A DNA stretch of 64,000 nucleotides from Edaphochlamys debaryana (GCA_016858145.1 JAEHOE010000010.1:744001-808000); one strand, 5' to 3'; positions 50,767 through 60,721 are shown, counted from the first letter of the stretch. The notes: a model not told the origin generated them from the sequence alone. Translations and numbers: made by a program.

Positions 50767-53007
50767 CTAGGCCAGGCCTGCTTCAACCCTCCGGAGTCGG
50801 CTTTCCAGCGCGGCAATCAGCTCGCACTGTGCCTTTTGCTCCATCTCGATGCGGCGGATGTGTTGCTGTTGCTCTTTGATGGCCTCCACAAACACGGCGG
50901 CAAGCTCGCCATACGCAACCGAGAGGTAGCCGCTGTCGTTTTCAAGGACCGCCTCTGGCAGCACCTTTTGCACGTCCTGGGCAATGAGACCAATGTAACG
51001 GCGTGACGACTCCATGTCGACCCTCCGGAACGTGTATCCGGTCAGGTCCTGGAGAATGCGCAGCGCACCTGTAACAGGTACTAGGTCGGTCTTGAGGCGC
51101 ATGTCCGAAGCGCCCGTGAGCGTGCCCCTGGCCACCACATTGCCGTTGATGTCGATGCTCATGTTTTGAATGCCGTTGCCATAGAACAGGTGTGAGCCAG
51201 GCGAGAAGTATTGGGAGTGGGAGTTGTTGCAGAACGTGAAGCGCGCAACGTTATTGGTGCTCGTGATCTGGCTCACGTTGTAGATGGGGTTGCCGTTCAC
51301 TTGGAAGGGCGTGGTGACTTCAACCACATCGCTGAACACTCGAAACCGTGTAATGCCGTTGATCTGGAAGAACTGCTCTGCTCCATGGTAGTAGTTCTGC
51401 CCGTTGTTGCCATACATGAATGCTGAGCGCCCGTTAGTTGTGACAACCAACTTGTCAGTTGGAAGTACGAGGTTGTTCAGCACGGTAGCGTTGAGCATCA
51501 CCACAGTGCCACCACCTGATACCTTGATGGCGTCTATCAAAGTCGAGCTGCTCGCGGATGGTACCTGAACCTTGACGAAGCTGTTGCCCCAGCCACCACC
51601 CACGTCAAAGCCCCCGACAAGGCGACCTGCCGATGCGTACTGGTTGTTGTTGTTAGAGAAGGCTGTGTTGCCCATGAACTCGACGATGGACGTTGATGCA
51701 TTGCTCGTGCTGGCGATGCGGGAGCCGATCAGCAGGCGGGCGCTCGCCAGCTCAGCCCCGCCCTCGAACGCACCCAGCCCGATGGTCGCATTGCCGCGGA
51801 CTTGCAGGTGGTCCTGTGGCGTTTGCGTGTTGATGCCCAGAAAGGCCCCTGAACCTGGCCCTCCAGCTGTGCGGATCGTCATGTACTCGGTGCCATTGTA
51901 GAACGCAGACATGAGCTTCCAATCCCCCCCAGTTATCTTTTCACAGAAGCGCACGCCCGTATCTCCCACGCCGGCATCCGTGCCATAGATGTACGCTTGC
52001 CACGTGTTTCCTGTGCCCGACCAGTTTTTGAAGATGGATAGCTGGTTGTTGACGATGGATAGCTGGTTGTTTATAGTTGTGGTGCTTAGGTTCACTATCG
52101 CGCAGTTGGTGCCATTGACTTGGAAGTGATGCGCACCCGGAGAGTTGTTGTAAGTTGTCGCGCCATCAAAATATAAGCGTGCAATCCCGTCGGTAGAGTT
52201 GTGCCATGTGTCTGTCTTGAACACAAAGTTGCTGGCGGTTACAGTGGTGCCCCCCAGCTGGCCAGTGATGCTTACATTGCAGCTGGTGCTTGTGGTGCCC
52301 CCGGACAGCGTGAAGCCCGTCGGTGTTGCAGCAATGTTGGTGTTGACAACTCCCGTCACGCGGCCCTGGGCGTCGGTGGTGATGACTGGTACCTGGGTGG
52401 CACTGCCGTACGTGCCAGCCGTGCCCTTGGCAGGCAGGCGGGCGTCGGCCAGCGTTCCAGAGGACAGGATAGATGCGTCCAGGGTGGTGGAGCTGGCTGC
52501 CGTCAGCCTCCCTGTGGAGTCCACAGTGAAGGTCGGCACTGCCGTGGTGGAGCCATATAAATTCGGTGTCACTGTAGACAGCGGCAGTGCTGTAGCAGGT
52601 AGCCGCGTGCTCAACGTTAGATTTGAGATCGTCACAGCGCCACTCCCACTCACAGTCAGCGCGTCCACCATCGTGCCGCTCGGTGCACTGGGCACCTGCA
52701 CCTTCCAGTAGCTGTTGGCCCAGCCGCCACCAGCAACAAAGCCGCTGGACACGCGTCCCGACCGCGCGTACTGGTTGTTGTTGTTCGAAAAAGCCGTGTT
52801 GCCCATGAACTCGATGGCCGACTCGGACGTGTTGCTGGTGCTGGCCAGGCGCGAGCTGATGAGCAGGCGCGTAGCCGCCAGCTCCGCGCTTGTCTCGTTA
52901 GAGCCAAGGCCAATAGTGGCATTGCCTTGGACGTGCAGCGGGTCAACCGGATTACAAAGGCCGATGCCCACAAATGCACCAAATGAGTTTCCGGATCGGG
53001 GGTGCAT
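50767..53007 (-). CDS. Fibre-like virion protein with C-terminal S74 intramolecular chaperone
   Basis: The 746-residue frame starts at ATG 53007, which lies inside the first unit of the neighbouring 122-bp array, so the natural N terminus is probably lost. Two halves repeat each other (HVQGNATIGLG, SNTSESAIEFMGN, TAFSNNNNQYARSGR at residues about 30-120, and QVRGNATIGLG, STSIVEFMGN, TAFSNNNNQYASAGR at about 400-490), each rich in Ser, Thr, Asn and Gly as in beta-structured fibres. The C-terminal 113 residues are a Peptidase_S74/endosialidase chaperone domain: ASDMRLKTD with the self-cleaving dyad Ser634 and Lys639, RYIGLIAQDVQKVLPEAV, and a closing coiled coil. Such domains trimerise fibres and then cut themselves off. 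Role: host attachment. Confidence 0.85.
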   Translation of the reverse strand: MHPRSGNSFGAFVGIGLCNPVDPLHVQGNATIGLGSNETSAELAATRLLISSRLASTSNTSESAIEFMGNTAFSNNNNQYARSGRVSSGFVAGGGWANSYWKVQVPSAPSGTMVDALTVSGSGAVTISNLTLSTRLPATALPLSTVTPNLYGSTTAVPTFTVDSTGRLTAASSTTLDASILSSGTLADARLPAKGTAGTYGSATQVPVITTDAQGRVTGVVNTNIAATPTGFTLSGGTTSTSCNVSITGQLGGTTVTASNFVFKTDTWHNSTDGIARLYFDGATTYNNSPGAHHFQVNGTNCAIVNLSTTTINNQLSIVNNQLSIFKNWSGTGNTWQAYIYGTDAGVGDTGVRFCEKITGGDWKLMSAFYNGTEYMTIRTAGGPGSGAFLGINTQTPQDHLQVRGNATIGLGAFEGGAELASARLLIGSRIASTSNASTSIVEFMGNTAFSNNNNQYASAGRLVGGFDVGGGWGNSFVKVQVPSASSSTLIDAIKVSGGGTVVMLNATVLNNLVLPTDKLVVTTNGRSAFMYGNNGQNYYHGAEQFFQINGITRFRVFSDVVEVTTPFQVNGNPIYNVSQITSTNNVARFTFCNNSHSQYFSPGSHLFYGNGIQNMSIDINGNVVARGTLTGASDMRLKTDLVPVTGALRILQDLTGYTFRRVDMESSRRYIGLIAQDVQKVLPEAVLENDSGYLSVAYGELAAVFVEAIKEQQQHIRRIEMEQKAQCELIAALESRLRRVEAGLA

Positions 53008-55200
53008 AGCACCCTCTGGCAATTATCCCCAAAACTCGATTTTGACGTTTTTGCACTGTCTGGAGCTGTCAACACAAAAGTAGCAGCAGAAGAGCAGCAG
53101 CGCTGCTCACCACTGTCATGGGGGTGCATAGCACCCTCTGGCAATTATCCCCAAAACTCGATTTTGACGCTTTTGCACTGTCTGGAGCTGTCAACACAAA
53201 AGCAGCAGCAGAAGAGCAGCAGCGCTGCTCACCACTGTCATGGGGGTGCATAGCACCCTATGGCAATTATCCCCAAAACTCGATTTTGACGGTTTTGCAC
53301 TGTCTGGAGCTGTCAACACAAAAGCAGCAGCAGAAGAGCAGCAGCGCTGCTCACCACTGTCATGGGGGTGCATAGCACCCTATGGCAATTATCCCCAAAA
53401 CTCGACCTTGACGCTTTTGCACTGCCTGGAGCTGTCAACACAAAAGCTGCTCACCACTGTCATGGGGGTGCATAGCACCCTCTGGCAATTATCCCCAAAA
53501 CTCGATTTTGACGGTTTTGCACTGTCTGGAGCTGTCAACACAAAAGCAGCAGCAGAAGAGCAGCAGCGCTGCTCACCACTGTCATGGGGGTGCATAGCAC
53601 CCTATGGCAATTATCCCCAAAACTCGATTTTGACGCTTTTGCACTGTCTGGAGCTGTCAACACAAAAGTAGCAGCAGAAGAGCAGCAGCGCTGCTCACCA
53701 CTGTCATGGGGGTGCATAGCACCCTCTGGCAATTATCCCCAAAACTCGATTTTTGACGCTTTTGCACTGTCTGGAGCTGTCAACACAAAAGCAGCAGCAG
53801 AAGAGCAGCAGCGCTGCTCACCACTGTCATGGGGGTGCATAGCACCCTCTGGCAATTATCCCCAAAACTCGATTTTGACGGTTTTGCACTGTCTGGAGCT
53901 GTCAACACAAAAGCAGCAGCAGAAGAGCAGCAGCGCTGCTCACCACTGTCATGGGGGGTGCATAGCACCCTCTGGCAATTATCCCCAAAACTCGATTTGA
54001 CGCTTTTGCACTGTCTGGAGCTGTCAACACAAAAGTAGCAGCAGAAGAGCAGCAGCGCTGCTCACCACTGTCATGGGGGTGCATAGCACCCTCTGGCAAT
54101 TATCCCCAAAACTCGATTTTGACGCTTTTGCACTGTCTGGAGCTGTCAACACAAAAGTAGCAGCAGAAGAGCAGCAGCGCTGCTCACCACTGTCATGGGG
54201 GTGCATAGCACCCTCTGGCAATTATCCCCAAAACTCGATTTTTGACGCTTTTGCACTGTCTGGAGCTGTCAACACAAAAGCAGCAGCAGAAGAGCAGCAG
54301 CGCTGCTCACCACTGTCATGGGGGTGCATAGCACCCTATGGCAATTATCCCCAAAACTCGATTTTGACGGTTTTGCACTGTCTGGAGCTGTCAACACAAA
54401 AGCAGCAGCAGAAGAGCAGCAGCGCTGCTCACCACTGTCATGGGGGTGCATAGCACCCTATGGCAATTATCCCCAAAACTCGTCCTTGACGCTTTTGCAC
54501 TGCCTGGAGCTGTCAACACAAAAGCTGCTCACCACTGTCATGGGGGTGCATAGCACCCTCTGGCAATTATCCCCAAAACTCGATTTTGACGCTTTTGCAC
54601 TGTCTGGAGCTGTCAACACAAAAGCAGCAGCAGAAGAGCAGCAGCGCTTCACCACTGTCATAGTGGGTGCTGTGCACCCCTCTGGCAATTATCCCCAAAA
54701 CTCGATTTTGACGCTTTTGCACTGTCTGGAGCTGTCAACACAAAAGTAGCAGCAGAAGAGCAGCAGCGCTGCTCACCACTGTCATGGGGGTGCATAGCAC
54801 CCTATGGCAATTATCCCCAAAACTCGATTTTTGACGCTTTTGCACTGTCTGGAGCTGTCAACACAAAAGTAGCAGCAGAAGAGCAGCAGCGCTGCTCACC
54901 ACTGTCATGGGGGTGCATAGCACCCTATGGCAATTATCCCCAAAACTCGATTTTGACGCTTTTGCACTGTCTGGAGCTGTCAACACAAAAGTAGCAGCAG
55001 AAGAGCAGCAGCGCTGCTCACCACTGTCATGGGGGTGCATAGCACCCTCTGGCAATTATCCCCCAAACTCGATTTCAGCAGCGCTGCTCACCACTGTCAT
55101 GGGGGTGCCTATGGCAATTATCCCCAAAACTCCGATTTTGACGCTTTTGCACTGTCTGGAGCTGTCAACACAAAAGCAGCAGCAGAAGAGCTGCAGGAGC
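52999..55200. repeat. 122-bp tandem repeat array with two palindromes per unit
   Basis: About 18 units with spacing 122 or 123 bp (two of about 100 bp lacking one CAG-rich block, at 53365 and 54443). Each unit has the palindrome GGGTGCATAGCACCC, an AATTATCCCCAAAACTCG block, a TGTCTGGAGCTGTCAACAC block, a CAG-rich run and the palindrome AGCAGCGCTGCT. In the degenerate unit at 54665 the stem is kept while the loop changed from ATA to TGT. Units are not multiples of three, so the open frames through them are not genes. Possible roles: replication origin, packaging or segregation site, or plain satellite. Confidence 0.9.
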
Positions 55201-55394
55201 GCCAAGTAGCAGCCGCTGTAGCTGTCTGAAAAAGACGCGTCGACTCGTCGACTTTCCCACCCATACCGTTGGCGAACAACTTGCAACATTGCATCGCACT
55301 GTAAGATAGGTGAGACTTCGTTTGTATCGCGTGCAACCTGTTTTGAACGCAATTGCTACCTACCGTTGACCGCGACTGCGCACTGCTGCTGATG

Positions 55395-55577
55395 ATACAC
55401 CTAGGTTAAGTCGAGAATGGAAACCGAGTCTCCATGCACCGACCGCTCCTGGCAGTTCTCGCAAGTGGGGGCAAGCCACCTATGTGCGACGACGCCGTCC
55501 CGATGAAGCAGTCTGCTTCTGTTGAGGCGCCCGGATCGGGCGCCGTAGGTACTCGGGCCTTGGCAGGCCTCGCAGCT
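55395..55577 (-). ncRNA. Fanzor element right end, copy 3: candidate guide-RNA scaffold
   Basis: 183 bp almost identical to 43771-43953. Hairpins GAAGCAGTCTGCTTC (55505-55519) and GGCGCCCGGATCGGGCGCC (55526-55544) are present. The second hairpin is the exact reverse complement of the copy-1 hairpin: the only difference between the copies in this stretch is loop GAT versus ATC. This suits a structured RNA or DNA end; guide-RNA function is inferred from the family. Confidence 0.5.
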
Positions 55578-56437
55578 GCCTTGCGACACAGGTCCGACAG
55601 CACGCTGCTCTCGTACAGGCGCAGCCACTGCGTGGCGTCGGCAGCCTCCATTTCTAAGAAGGCCCGAAGTCGTAGTGCCCAGTCTAAGTCGTCTTGGTGC
55701 AGGGCTGATGATGGTGTCCACAGCGGACCGAGCGCTGCGCGCACAAACTGATGTCGGTCGGTGTCGGGGTGGCAAGGGTGCTCGTGCTCCAAGTAGCGGC
55801 GCAGCCGTTTGGGCAGGTGCGTCAGCACCTGCACCTTGGTGTTGCCCAGAAACATGGTGCCCATGTGGTTGAGAGCATTGTCCCATCCCCGGTTGTCCAT
55901 GACCGACTTGTAGTCTGTGCCAGCGCGCAGCGCCTCCATGACGCCCTGATTAGCGGCGTACGCCGCCATGACCTGCTGGTCAATTGGCCTGCCGTCGTCG
56001 AGCCAGCGCTCCGGCAGGAAGCAGTGCTTCGCCATGTTTTCATCCAACAAGATGTCGGGGACTGGGGCCAGCGCAGCTGGCTCCGCGTCAATCACATTCT
56101 GAGGCAGCTGCTCCGGCAGCGCTGCGAGCGCCACCAGGTTGGCAAGATAAGTGCCGCGGCTGTAGAACTGTGAGTAGCAGATCACATATCGCTCAATGGC
56201 TGCGCGCAGCTCGGGATCTTCAATATGAGTCCAGAGGTAGCAGGGAATGGTGGACATGCGCCTGGTGAAGGAGGCATCTCGTGTGGAGACGTCCATGAGG
56301 CCGGCGTCAAACGCCGCCCACACCAACTCATCCTTGCCGAGCTTCTTGAGCTTCTTGAGATCAGCACCAGGCTGCTGGCCCAGCCGGGCCAGCAGCTCAT
56401 CTTTCTTGACAAAACCTTCCGGGTTGCGCCGCCCCAT
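55406..56437 (-). pseudogene. Internally deleted Fanzor: N-terminal part joined to the right end
   Basis: ATG 56437 opens MGRRNPEGFVKKDELLARLG. The first 310 or so residues, with PCYLWTHIEDPELRAAIERY, CYSQFYSRGTYLANLVAL, KHCFLPERWLDDGRPID and WDNALNHMGTMFLGNT, resemble the N-terminal nucleic-acid-binding part of algal and viral Fanzor proteins. At about 55577 the frame passes into the 183-bp right end, giving a tail with PAKARVPTAP. The RuvC domain and zinc ribbon are missing, so nuclease activity is not expected. With its ends kept, such a copy could be moved by proteins acting in trans. The family call for the N-terminal part rests on memory of the family plus the shared right end. Confidence 0.6.
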
Positions 56438-56553
56438 GTGATCTACTAGATGGTCGTGTTCATGGCATTTGCACTGTTGTAAAGTTTTCTAGTTGGTCTG
56501 CGTGATTACTCACAGTTGCTGGTGTTGTGTTGGATTAGTGAGGCGAGGCGTCC

Positions 56554-56880
56554 TTATGTCACTTTCTCAACTTTTTGCAGCCAGTCACCTAGACGTCTGA
56601 AGCATGCACTGTAGAGACATGTGTGGTCAAGACCGCCTAGCACGTCTTCAATGACAGCTGTGATGTTTGCGGTGCTGCTGAGTTCGGGCGCAGCAAGTAG
56701 CGTTTTGCGGTAGCGGTGCTTGACAACAGAGAAGACGTTCTCAATAGGATTGGCATCTGGAGTGTAGGGTGGTGTGTAGAGAGGTATGAAGACCTTCTCA
56801 GCCAGAGCAGCGCGCACAGCGCGCGTCTTGTGGATCGATGCGCCTGGTGGAAGCCATGCTGGAGCAGCGCCACATCACGT
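56554..56880 (-). pseudogene. DDE transposase remnant (IS630/Tc1-mariner type), C-terminal
   Basis: The frame reads WLPPGASIHKTRAVRAALAE and then IPLYTPPYTPDANPIENVFS with VVKHRYRK. The Y-P-P-Y-x-P-D-x-N-P-I-E motif holds the third acidic residue of DDE_3 transposases, and A/GSIHK follows the second Asp. Here that Asp is replaced (PPGASIHK), and a stop lies upstream, so the copy is dead. It abuts the 3' end of the early transcription factor gene. Confidence 0.75.
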
Positions 56881-56901
56881 GGTCCTTGGTAACGGGCATG
56901 A

Positions 56902-59900
56902 TCATTGCGGACGAGCCGGTACTGATGGAGAAGCGGCCGGCTCAAAGTAGGTGGCGCGGTGGCGCGCCGCCCACTTGACAAAGGCTTGGACCAGCTGCTG
57001 GGGCACGCCGCCACCGGGCAGCGCCGGGTCGACGTCGTCCGGCGCAAACAGGCGCACCATGGCACCGCCATTCAGAGCAATGAACTCGAGCGGGGTCAGG
57101 TTGTCCACCACCGCCTTGGCCAGGGCGGCGCCGCCGCCTGGCACGCCCAGCACGCTGGCTGCGGCCTCCAGCAGCGGCTGCCGGCTCTCGGGCACGCCGG
57201 CGCGCACAAAGCAGCCCCGGGAGGAGACGGTCACCAGGCCCGCGCCGCTGGCCCTGCTGCCGCAGCGCGTGACGCCCGGCATTGTGAGGAAGCGGCTCAG
57301 CGCCCGGGGCAGTAGCGAGAAACGCCCGTTCTCCGTGGAGCGCTGGTCATAGTCCATGATGTACCTCACGTTGGCAAGCTTGCTGCCGGCGGCAGCTCCC
57401 TCGCCTGCCGACTTCGCGGCAGCAGCTTCCCCCCTGGCTGGCGCTGCAGCCGCCGCCGCCGCCGCAGCAGCAGCAGCGGGTGCCGGTGGTCCTGTGTCTG
57501 TGTCGGACTTGAGGCACTTTTTCCACTTTTGCTGGGGCGTCGCAAAGCAGCAGGGCATGCACAGCCCGTCTGGGTGCTTGGTGGGCGACAGGAAGCCCGC
57601 ATAGCGCGGCTTATTCCCAGCCGCGCCCCAGTAGCTCGCCGAGTCCTGGATGATGGGCACCTCCCCCGTGTCCACTAGACGCGAGCCAACTCTCATCGGT
57701 GGGCAGCGGCCCCCGAGCCGCTCATACTCCTCTTGTGTGATCGCCACACGGCTGCGTGGGCACCAGATGCGTGGGCAAATGTAGTTGTTCATGTGCTGGG
57801 CGTCGCTGCCGTAACGCACACTGTCCTGGAAGGCACCAGGGTGCGCCTCCTGGATGCGCTTGAGCTCTGCATCGGTTACGGCGACCGGCTGCCGGCCAGA
57901 TGCGAGTTGGCAGGTCCGTGAGAACACCTTGTCGGCCGTGTCAAAGAGCTTGCGGTCTGCGGCATACAGCCGGTTAAGGAGATGCCGGTGCGGCGCATTT
58001 GTGTCGTCGTCCGGAAGCGGCGCGGCTGCTGCTTCTGCTGCTTCTGCTACTGGGGACTGCCTCGGACCGCTCCCTCGTCCAGGGCCTTTGGCACGCGCAC
58101 TCGCACGCGCACTCAAACCTGTACCAGCGCCGACACCCGCCCCCCCTGCCAGCTCTAGGAGCATCCGCTCCAGCTCCAGGTCCATCTCGCCCGACGATGC
58201 GCTGTCCATGGTCCCAAGGTCGTCGTCCATGGATGCTAAAGAGTTGGCACGGTCGACCGCCCGAGACGGGTCTGTGGGAGCCTCTGGCGGCAGCTGCATG
58301 TACTCGTCAGGGAGGGGCCCCCCTACCGCCGCCTTGGCAGTAGGCTTGGCCGCTCGCAGAACCATCTGCCGGACCAGCATGTGTATCCGCGCCAGCACCT
58401 GGGTGGTCACGCTGCTGGTCCCTACATCCACCACCATCACAAACCCGGTGCGCTCATGCGCCCTGATCTTGACCGACATGTTGTGCCGCCCCGCGGCATA
58501 GCCGCCCCGCGGCCCGTTCCTGTTGCCGCCGATGCCAGCCTTGCGCACCTCAAAGGCGTTGACATGCCTCAGCGCCTCCTGCTCAGACACGCCAAACTGT
58601 TGCAGGACCAGCTCCAGCATCTCATCTCGGCCAGGTTCGGAGCGCCCCTGCCCCGCGCGCTGCGCCACCAGCCGCTCCAGGCATGCCTGCACGCCCTCGT
58701 CCGACGCAAACTCGCTCGTGCGCTTGTAGACCAGGTGCAACAGGCCTCGGTCCGAAGTCTGCACGCTGCCCATGTAGGGCAGGAGCTTGGACTGCACCAT
58801 GGCCCTCACCTGGTCCATTTTGGGCTGGGGAGCTCCGGATTGGGAGTGAGTGACAGCCAGGGTGATGAGCTTGAGGATGCGGGTGTTGCTGGTGTACATG
58901 TCGTGCGCCCACAGCTTGGGGTCAGGGTCGGGCAACACCTGCTGCGTGACCTGCAGCACGCGGCGCACCCGCGCCAGCACCCGCACCACAGACGACAGGG
59001 ACGCCGTGACTCCCTCCAGCGTGGCGATCTCCCCATGACGCATCGCCAGCTTGAGCTCGTATGACATGTTGCTGTGCAGGACCAGCGTCATGTGCTTGGT
59101 AAGGTTGCGTGCTGGCTGGCAGGCCACCTTGAGCACCAGGTGGTCCGTGGCGCTGGCGGCGCCGTGGTACTCTGTTGCGTTTGACGGGAACCAGGGCGTC
59201 ACCTGATCCACATCCAGCCCCGGATCGGCAAAGAAGCTGCGCAGCAGCTTTAACACCGCACGCCCGCCCTGGTGCAGCCGCGCAAACGGACAGCCGCCGT
59301 CCAGCTGCAAGTGCTCAAAGGCGGGGCGCAGCAAGATGTCTGCGCCAGGCGTGCCGTTCTCGTTCACTCTCAGGTGGACAAAGGACACGAAGCACTGCTG
59401 CCTCGGCAGCACTTCCCGCGGCGTGCTCAGGCACTCCTTCTCATACGCGGCCAGCAGTGCGTCAGACCTGCGGAACCCGGCATCCGCCGCATCCGCGCGC
59501 GGCTGCTGAGGTGCAAGGCCCATGTAGAGCTTCACCACACGCGCCGCCTCCCTCTGGGGTATGTCGCCCTCCAGCACGAGCTCCAGCACGCCCTTGAGCG
59601 GAGCATATGCCTCGAGCAGCTCGGCACCCCTCCACTCCCGTGTCAGCACATCCAGGTCATCTGCAGCGTCGGCCCCCACGGCACGCTCAGCCGCCGCCGC
59701 AGCTGGCACCTGGTAGAGCGCGCGCACATCCGGCTCCAGCACCACTCGGTGCGGGCCATGGCCGAGACCCCCGCCCAGCACCTGCTTGGCGAGGAGCGCG
59801 CCCGCCGCCACCTGCTTGGCAGGCGGCTCGCCTCTCTTGGAAGGCTTTGCCTTCTTGTCCTTGACATCTGCCTTGGCTTTTTCCTTGGCCTTTGTAGGGC

Positions 59901-60594
59901 CCTTGAGCGCCTGCCCAAATCCCCGCTGCACCTGCTCCCAGCTCAGCACATCCGGTGCGGCACCCTGCCCATCCAATGTGGAGGTCGGCGACGCATCTGT
60001 CAAGGCTGCCAGGACTTGCAGTGCAATGTCCTGGCCCGCCTCAAAAACTCGAGCACACCAGCTGGTGAACTCGCGCCGGCTCACGACTGGCCGGTCTCGA
60101 AACAGCGCCCGCAGCTGCTGGCAACAGTACAGCGACCCCACCTTGACGTTTGTGCGGCACCACATGTGCATGGCTGTCGGCCGCTCGGCCTGGGGGCCGG
60201 CCACGTGCAGCGCCACCCGCGCCCGCACCACATCCACTGTGTCGTCCGGCCGCATGTCCTCCCGTATGTAACGCACGTGCCCCCACTCCCCTGCATCATT
60301 CGACCCAGAGGGGCCAGCAGCCGAAAGCAGCAGCACTCGCTGCCATGACTTGCCAAAATGTGCGAGCAGGGCCGCCTGGTCCGCTTTGCGTAGAGAAGCA
60401 TTCGACTCTAGGCGGGACAGCGCCGCGTCCACCGCTGGAACATCTCGGGCGCCCGACCCAACAAACAGGTACGTCACGCACCTGTTCAGGCCGATCCAGC
60501 GCCGCACCTTGTACAGCCGCCGTCCTCCGCCACGCCACTCTGCAAACTCGTCCAGTGCACCATCGCAGCACACTACAGACGCACATCTCGCCAT
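56902..60594 (-). CDS. Early transcription factor large subunit, poxvirus A7-like (VETF-L) homologue
   Basis: The 1230-residue protein is assigned by its C-terminal third: MNNYICPRIWCPRSRVAIT (about residue 936), GGRCPPMRVGS, YAGFLSPTKHPDGLC and MPCCF (about 1004), then DQRSTENGRFSLLPRALSRF and VVDNLTPLEFIALNGG. These match the conserved Cys-containing block of the giant-virus A7-like factors, which recognise early promoters with a D6-type helicase partner and are packaged in virions. Middle residues 830-920 are an acidic and Ala/Gly-rich linker, and an Ala run lies near 1030. ATG 60594 is followed by RCASVVCCDGALDEFAEWRG. The last residues (after FVKWAARHRATYF) look foreign, and a transposase remnant starts just beyond, so the tail may have been altered by insertion. 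Confidence 0.65.
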   Translation of the reverse strand: MARCASVVCCDGALDEFAEWRGGGRRLYKVRRWIGLNRCVTYLFVGSGARDVPAVDAALSRLESNASLRKADQAALLAHFGKSWQRVLLLSAAGPSGSNDAGEWGHVRYIREDMRPDDTVDVVRARVALHVAGPQAERPTAMHMWCRTNVKVGSLYCCQQLRALFRDRPVVSRREFTSWCARVFEAGQDIALQVLAALTDASPTSTLDGQGAAPDVLSWEQVQRGFGQALKGPTKAKEKAKADVKDKKAKPSKRGEPPAKQVAAGALLAKQVLGGGLGHGPHRVVLEPDVRALYQVPAAAAAERAVGADAADDLDVLTREWRGAELLEAYAPLKGVLELVLEGDIPQREAARVVKLYMGLAPQQPRADAADAGFRRSDALLAAYEKECLSTPREVLPRQQCFVSFVHLRVNENGTPGADILLRPAFEHLQLDGGCPFARLHQGGRAVLKLLRSFFADPGLDVDQVTPWFPSNATEYHGAASATDHLVLKVACQPARNLTKHMTLVLHSNMSYELKLAMRHGEIATLEGVTASLSSVVRVLARVRRVLQVTQQVLPDPDPKLWAHDMYTSNTRILKLITLAVTHSQSGAPQPKMDQVRAMVQSKLLPYMGSVQTSDRGLLHLVYKRTSEFASDEGVQACLERLVAQRAGQGRSEPGRDEMLELVLQQFGVSEQEALRHVNAFEVRKAGIGGNRNGPRGGYAAGRHNMSVKIRAHERTGFVMVVDVGTSSVTTQVLARIHMLVRQMVLRAAKPTAKAAVGGPLPDEYMQLPPEAPTDPSRAVDRANSLASMDDDLGTMDSASSGEMDLELERMLLELAGGAGVGAGTGLSARASARAKGPGRGSGPRQSPVAEAAEAAAAPLPDDDTNAPHRHLLNRLYAADRKLFDTADKVFSRTCQLASGRQPVAVTDAELKRIQEAHPGAFQDSVRYGSDAQHMNNYICPRIWCPRSRVAITQEEYERLGGRCPPMRVGSRLVDTGEVPIIQDSASYWGAAGNKPRYAGFLSPTKHPDGLCMPCCFATPQQKWKKCLKSDTDTGPPAPAAAAAAAAAAAAPARGEAAAAKSAGEGAAAGSKLANVRYIMDYDQRSTENGRFSLLPRALSRFLTMPGVTRCGSRASGAGLVTVSSRGCFVRAGVPESRQPLLEAAASVLGVPGGGAALAKAVVDNLTPLEFIALNGGAMVRLFAPDDVDPALPGGGVPQQLVQAFVKWAARHRATYFEPAASPSVPARPQ

Positions 60595-60721
60595 CTAGAA
60601 GCTGGGTGCGTAGCGCAGTTTGGGGGCTTGCTGACCCTGCCTTGCTGTGGGGTGCGAAAGAAAGCTGGACGCGCCTCCCCGCCCTCTACCCCCCCTTTCC
60701 AAAAAAGTGAGGGCGTCATAA
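60595..60721. promoter_or_regulatory. Divergent promoter interval between VETF-L and the decarboxylase
   Basis: 127 bp separate the divergent ATG codons. An A-run (CCAAAAAAGTGAGG) lies just ahead of the decarboxylase ATG. Confidence 0.4.

Noticed and set aside
53118..54749. Chains of 60-145-codon open frames on both strands in the 122-bp array
   Set aside because: They arise because the repeat unit lacks stops in some frames; the unit is not a multiple of three and has no protein-like conservation.
52999..55200. CRISPR-like array
   Set aside because: Units are contiguous and nearly identical over their whole length with no variable spacers; it is a satellite.
59272..60348. 358-codon plus-strand frame under VETF-L
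   Set aside because: Shadow frame rich in Arg, His and Pro, no motif, fully inside the 1230-codon gene.
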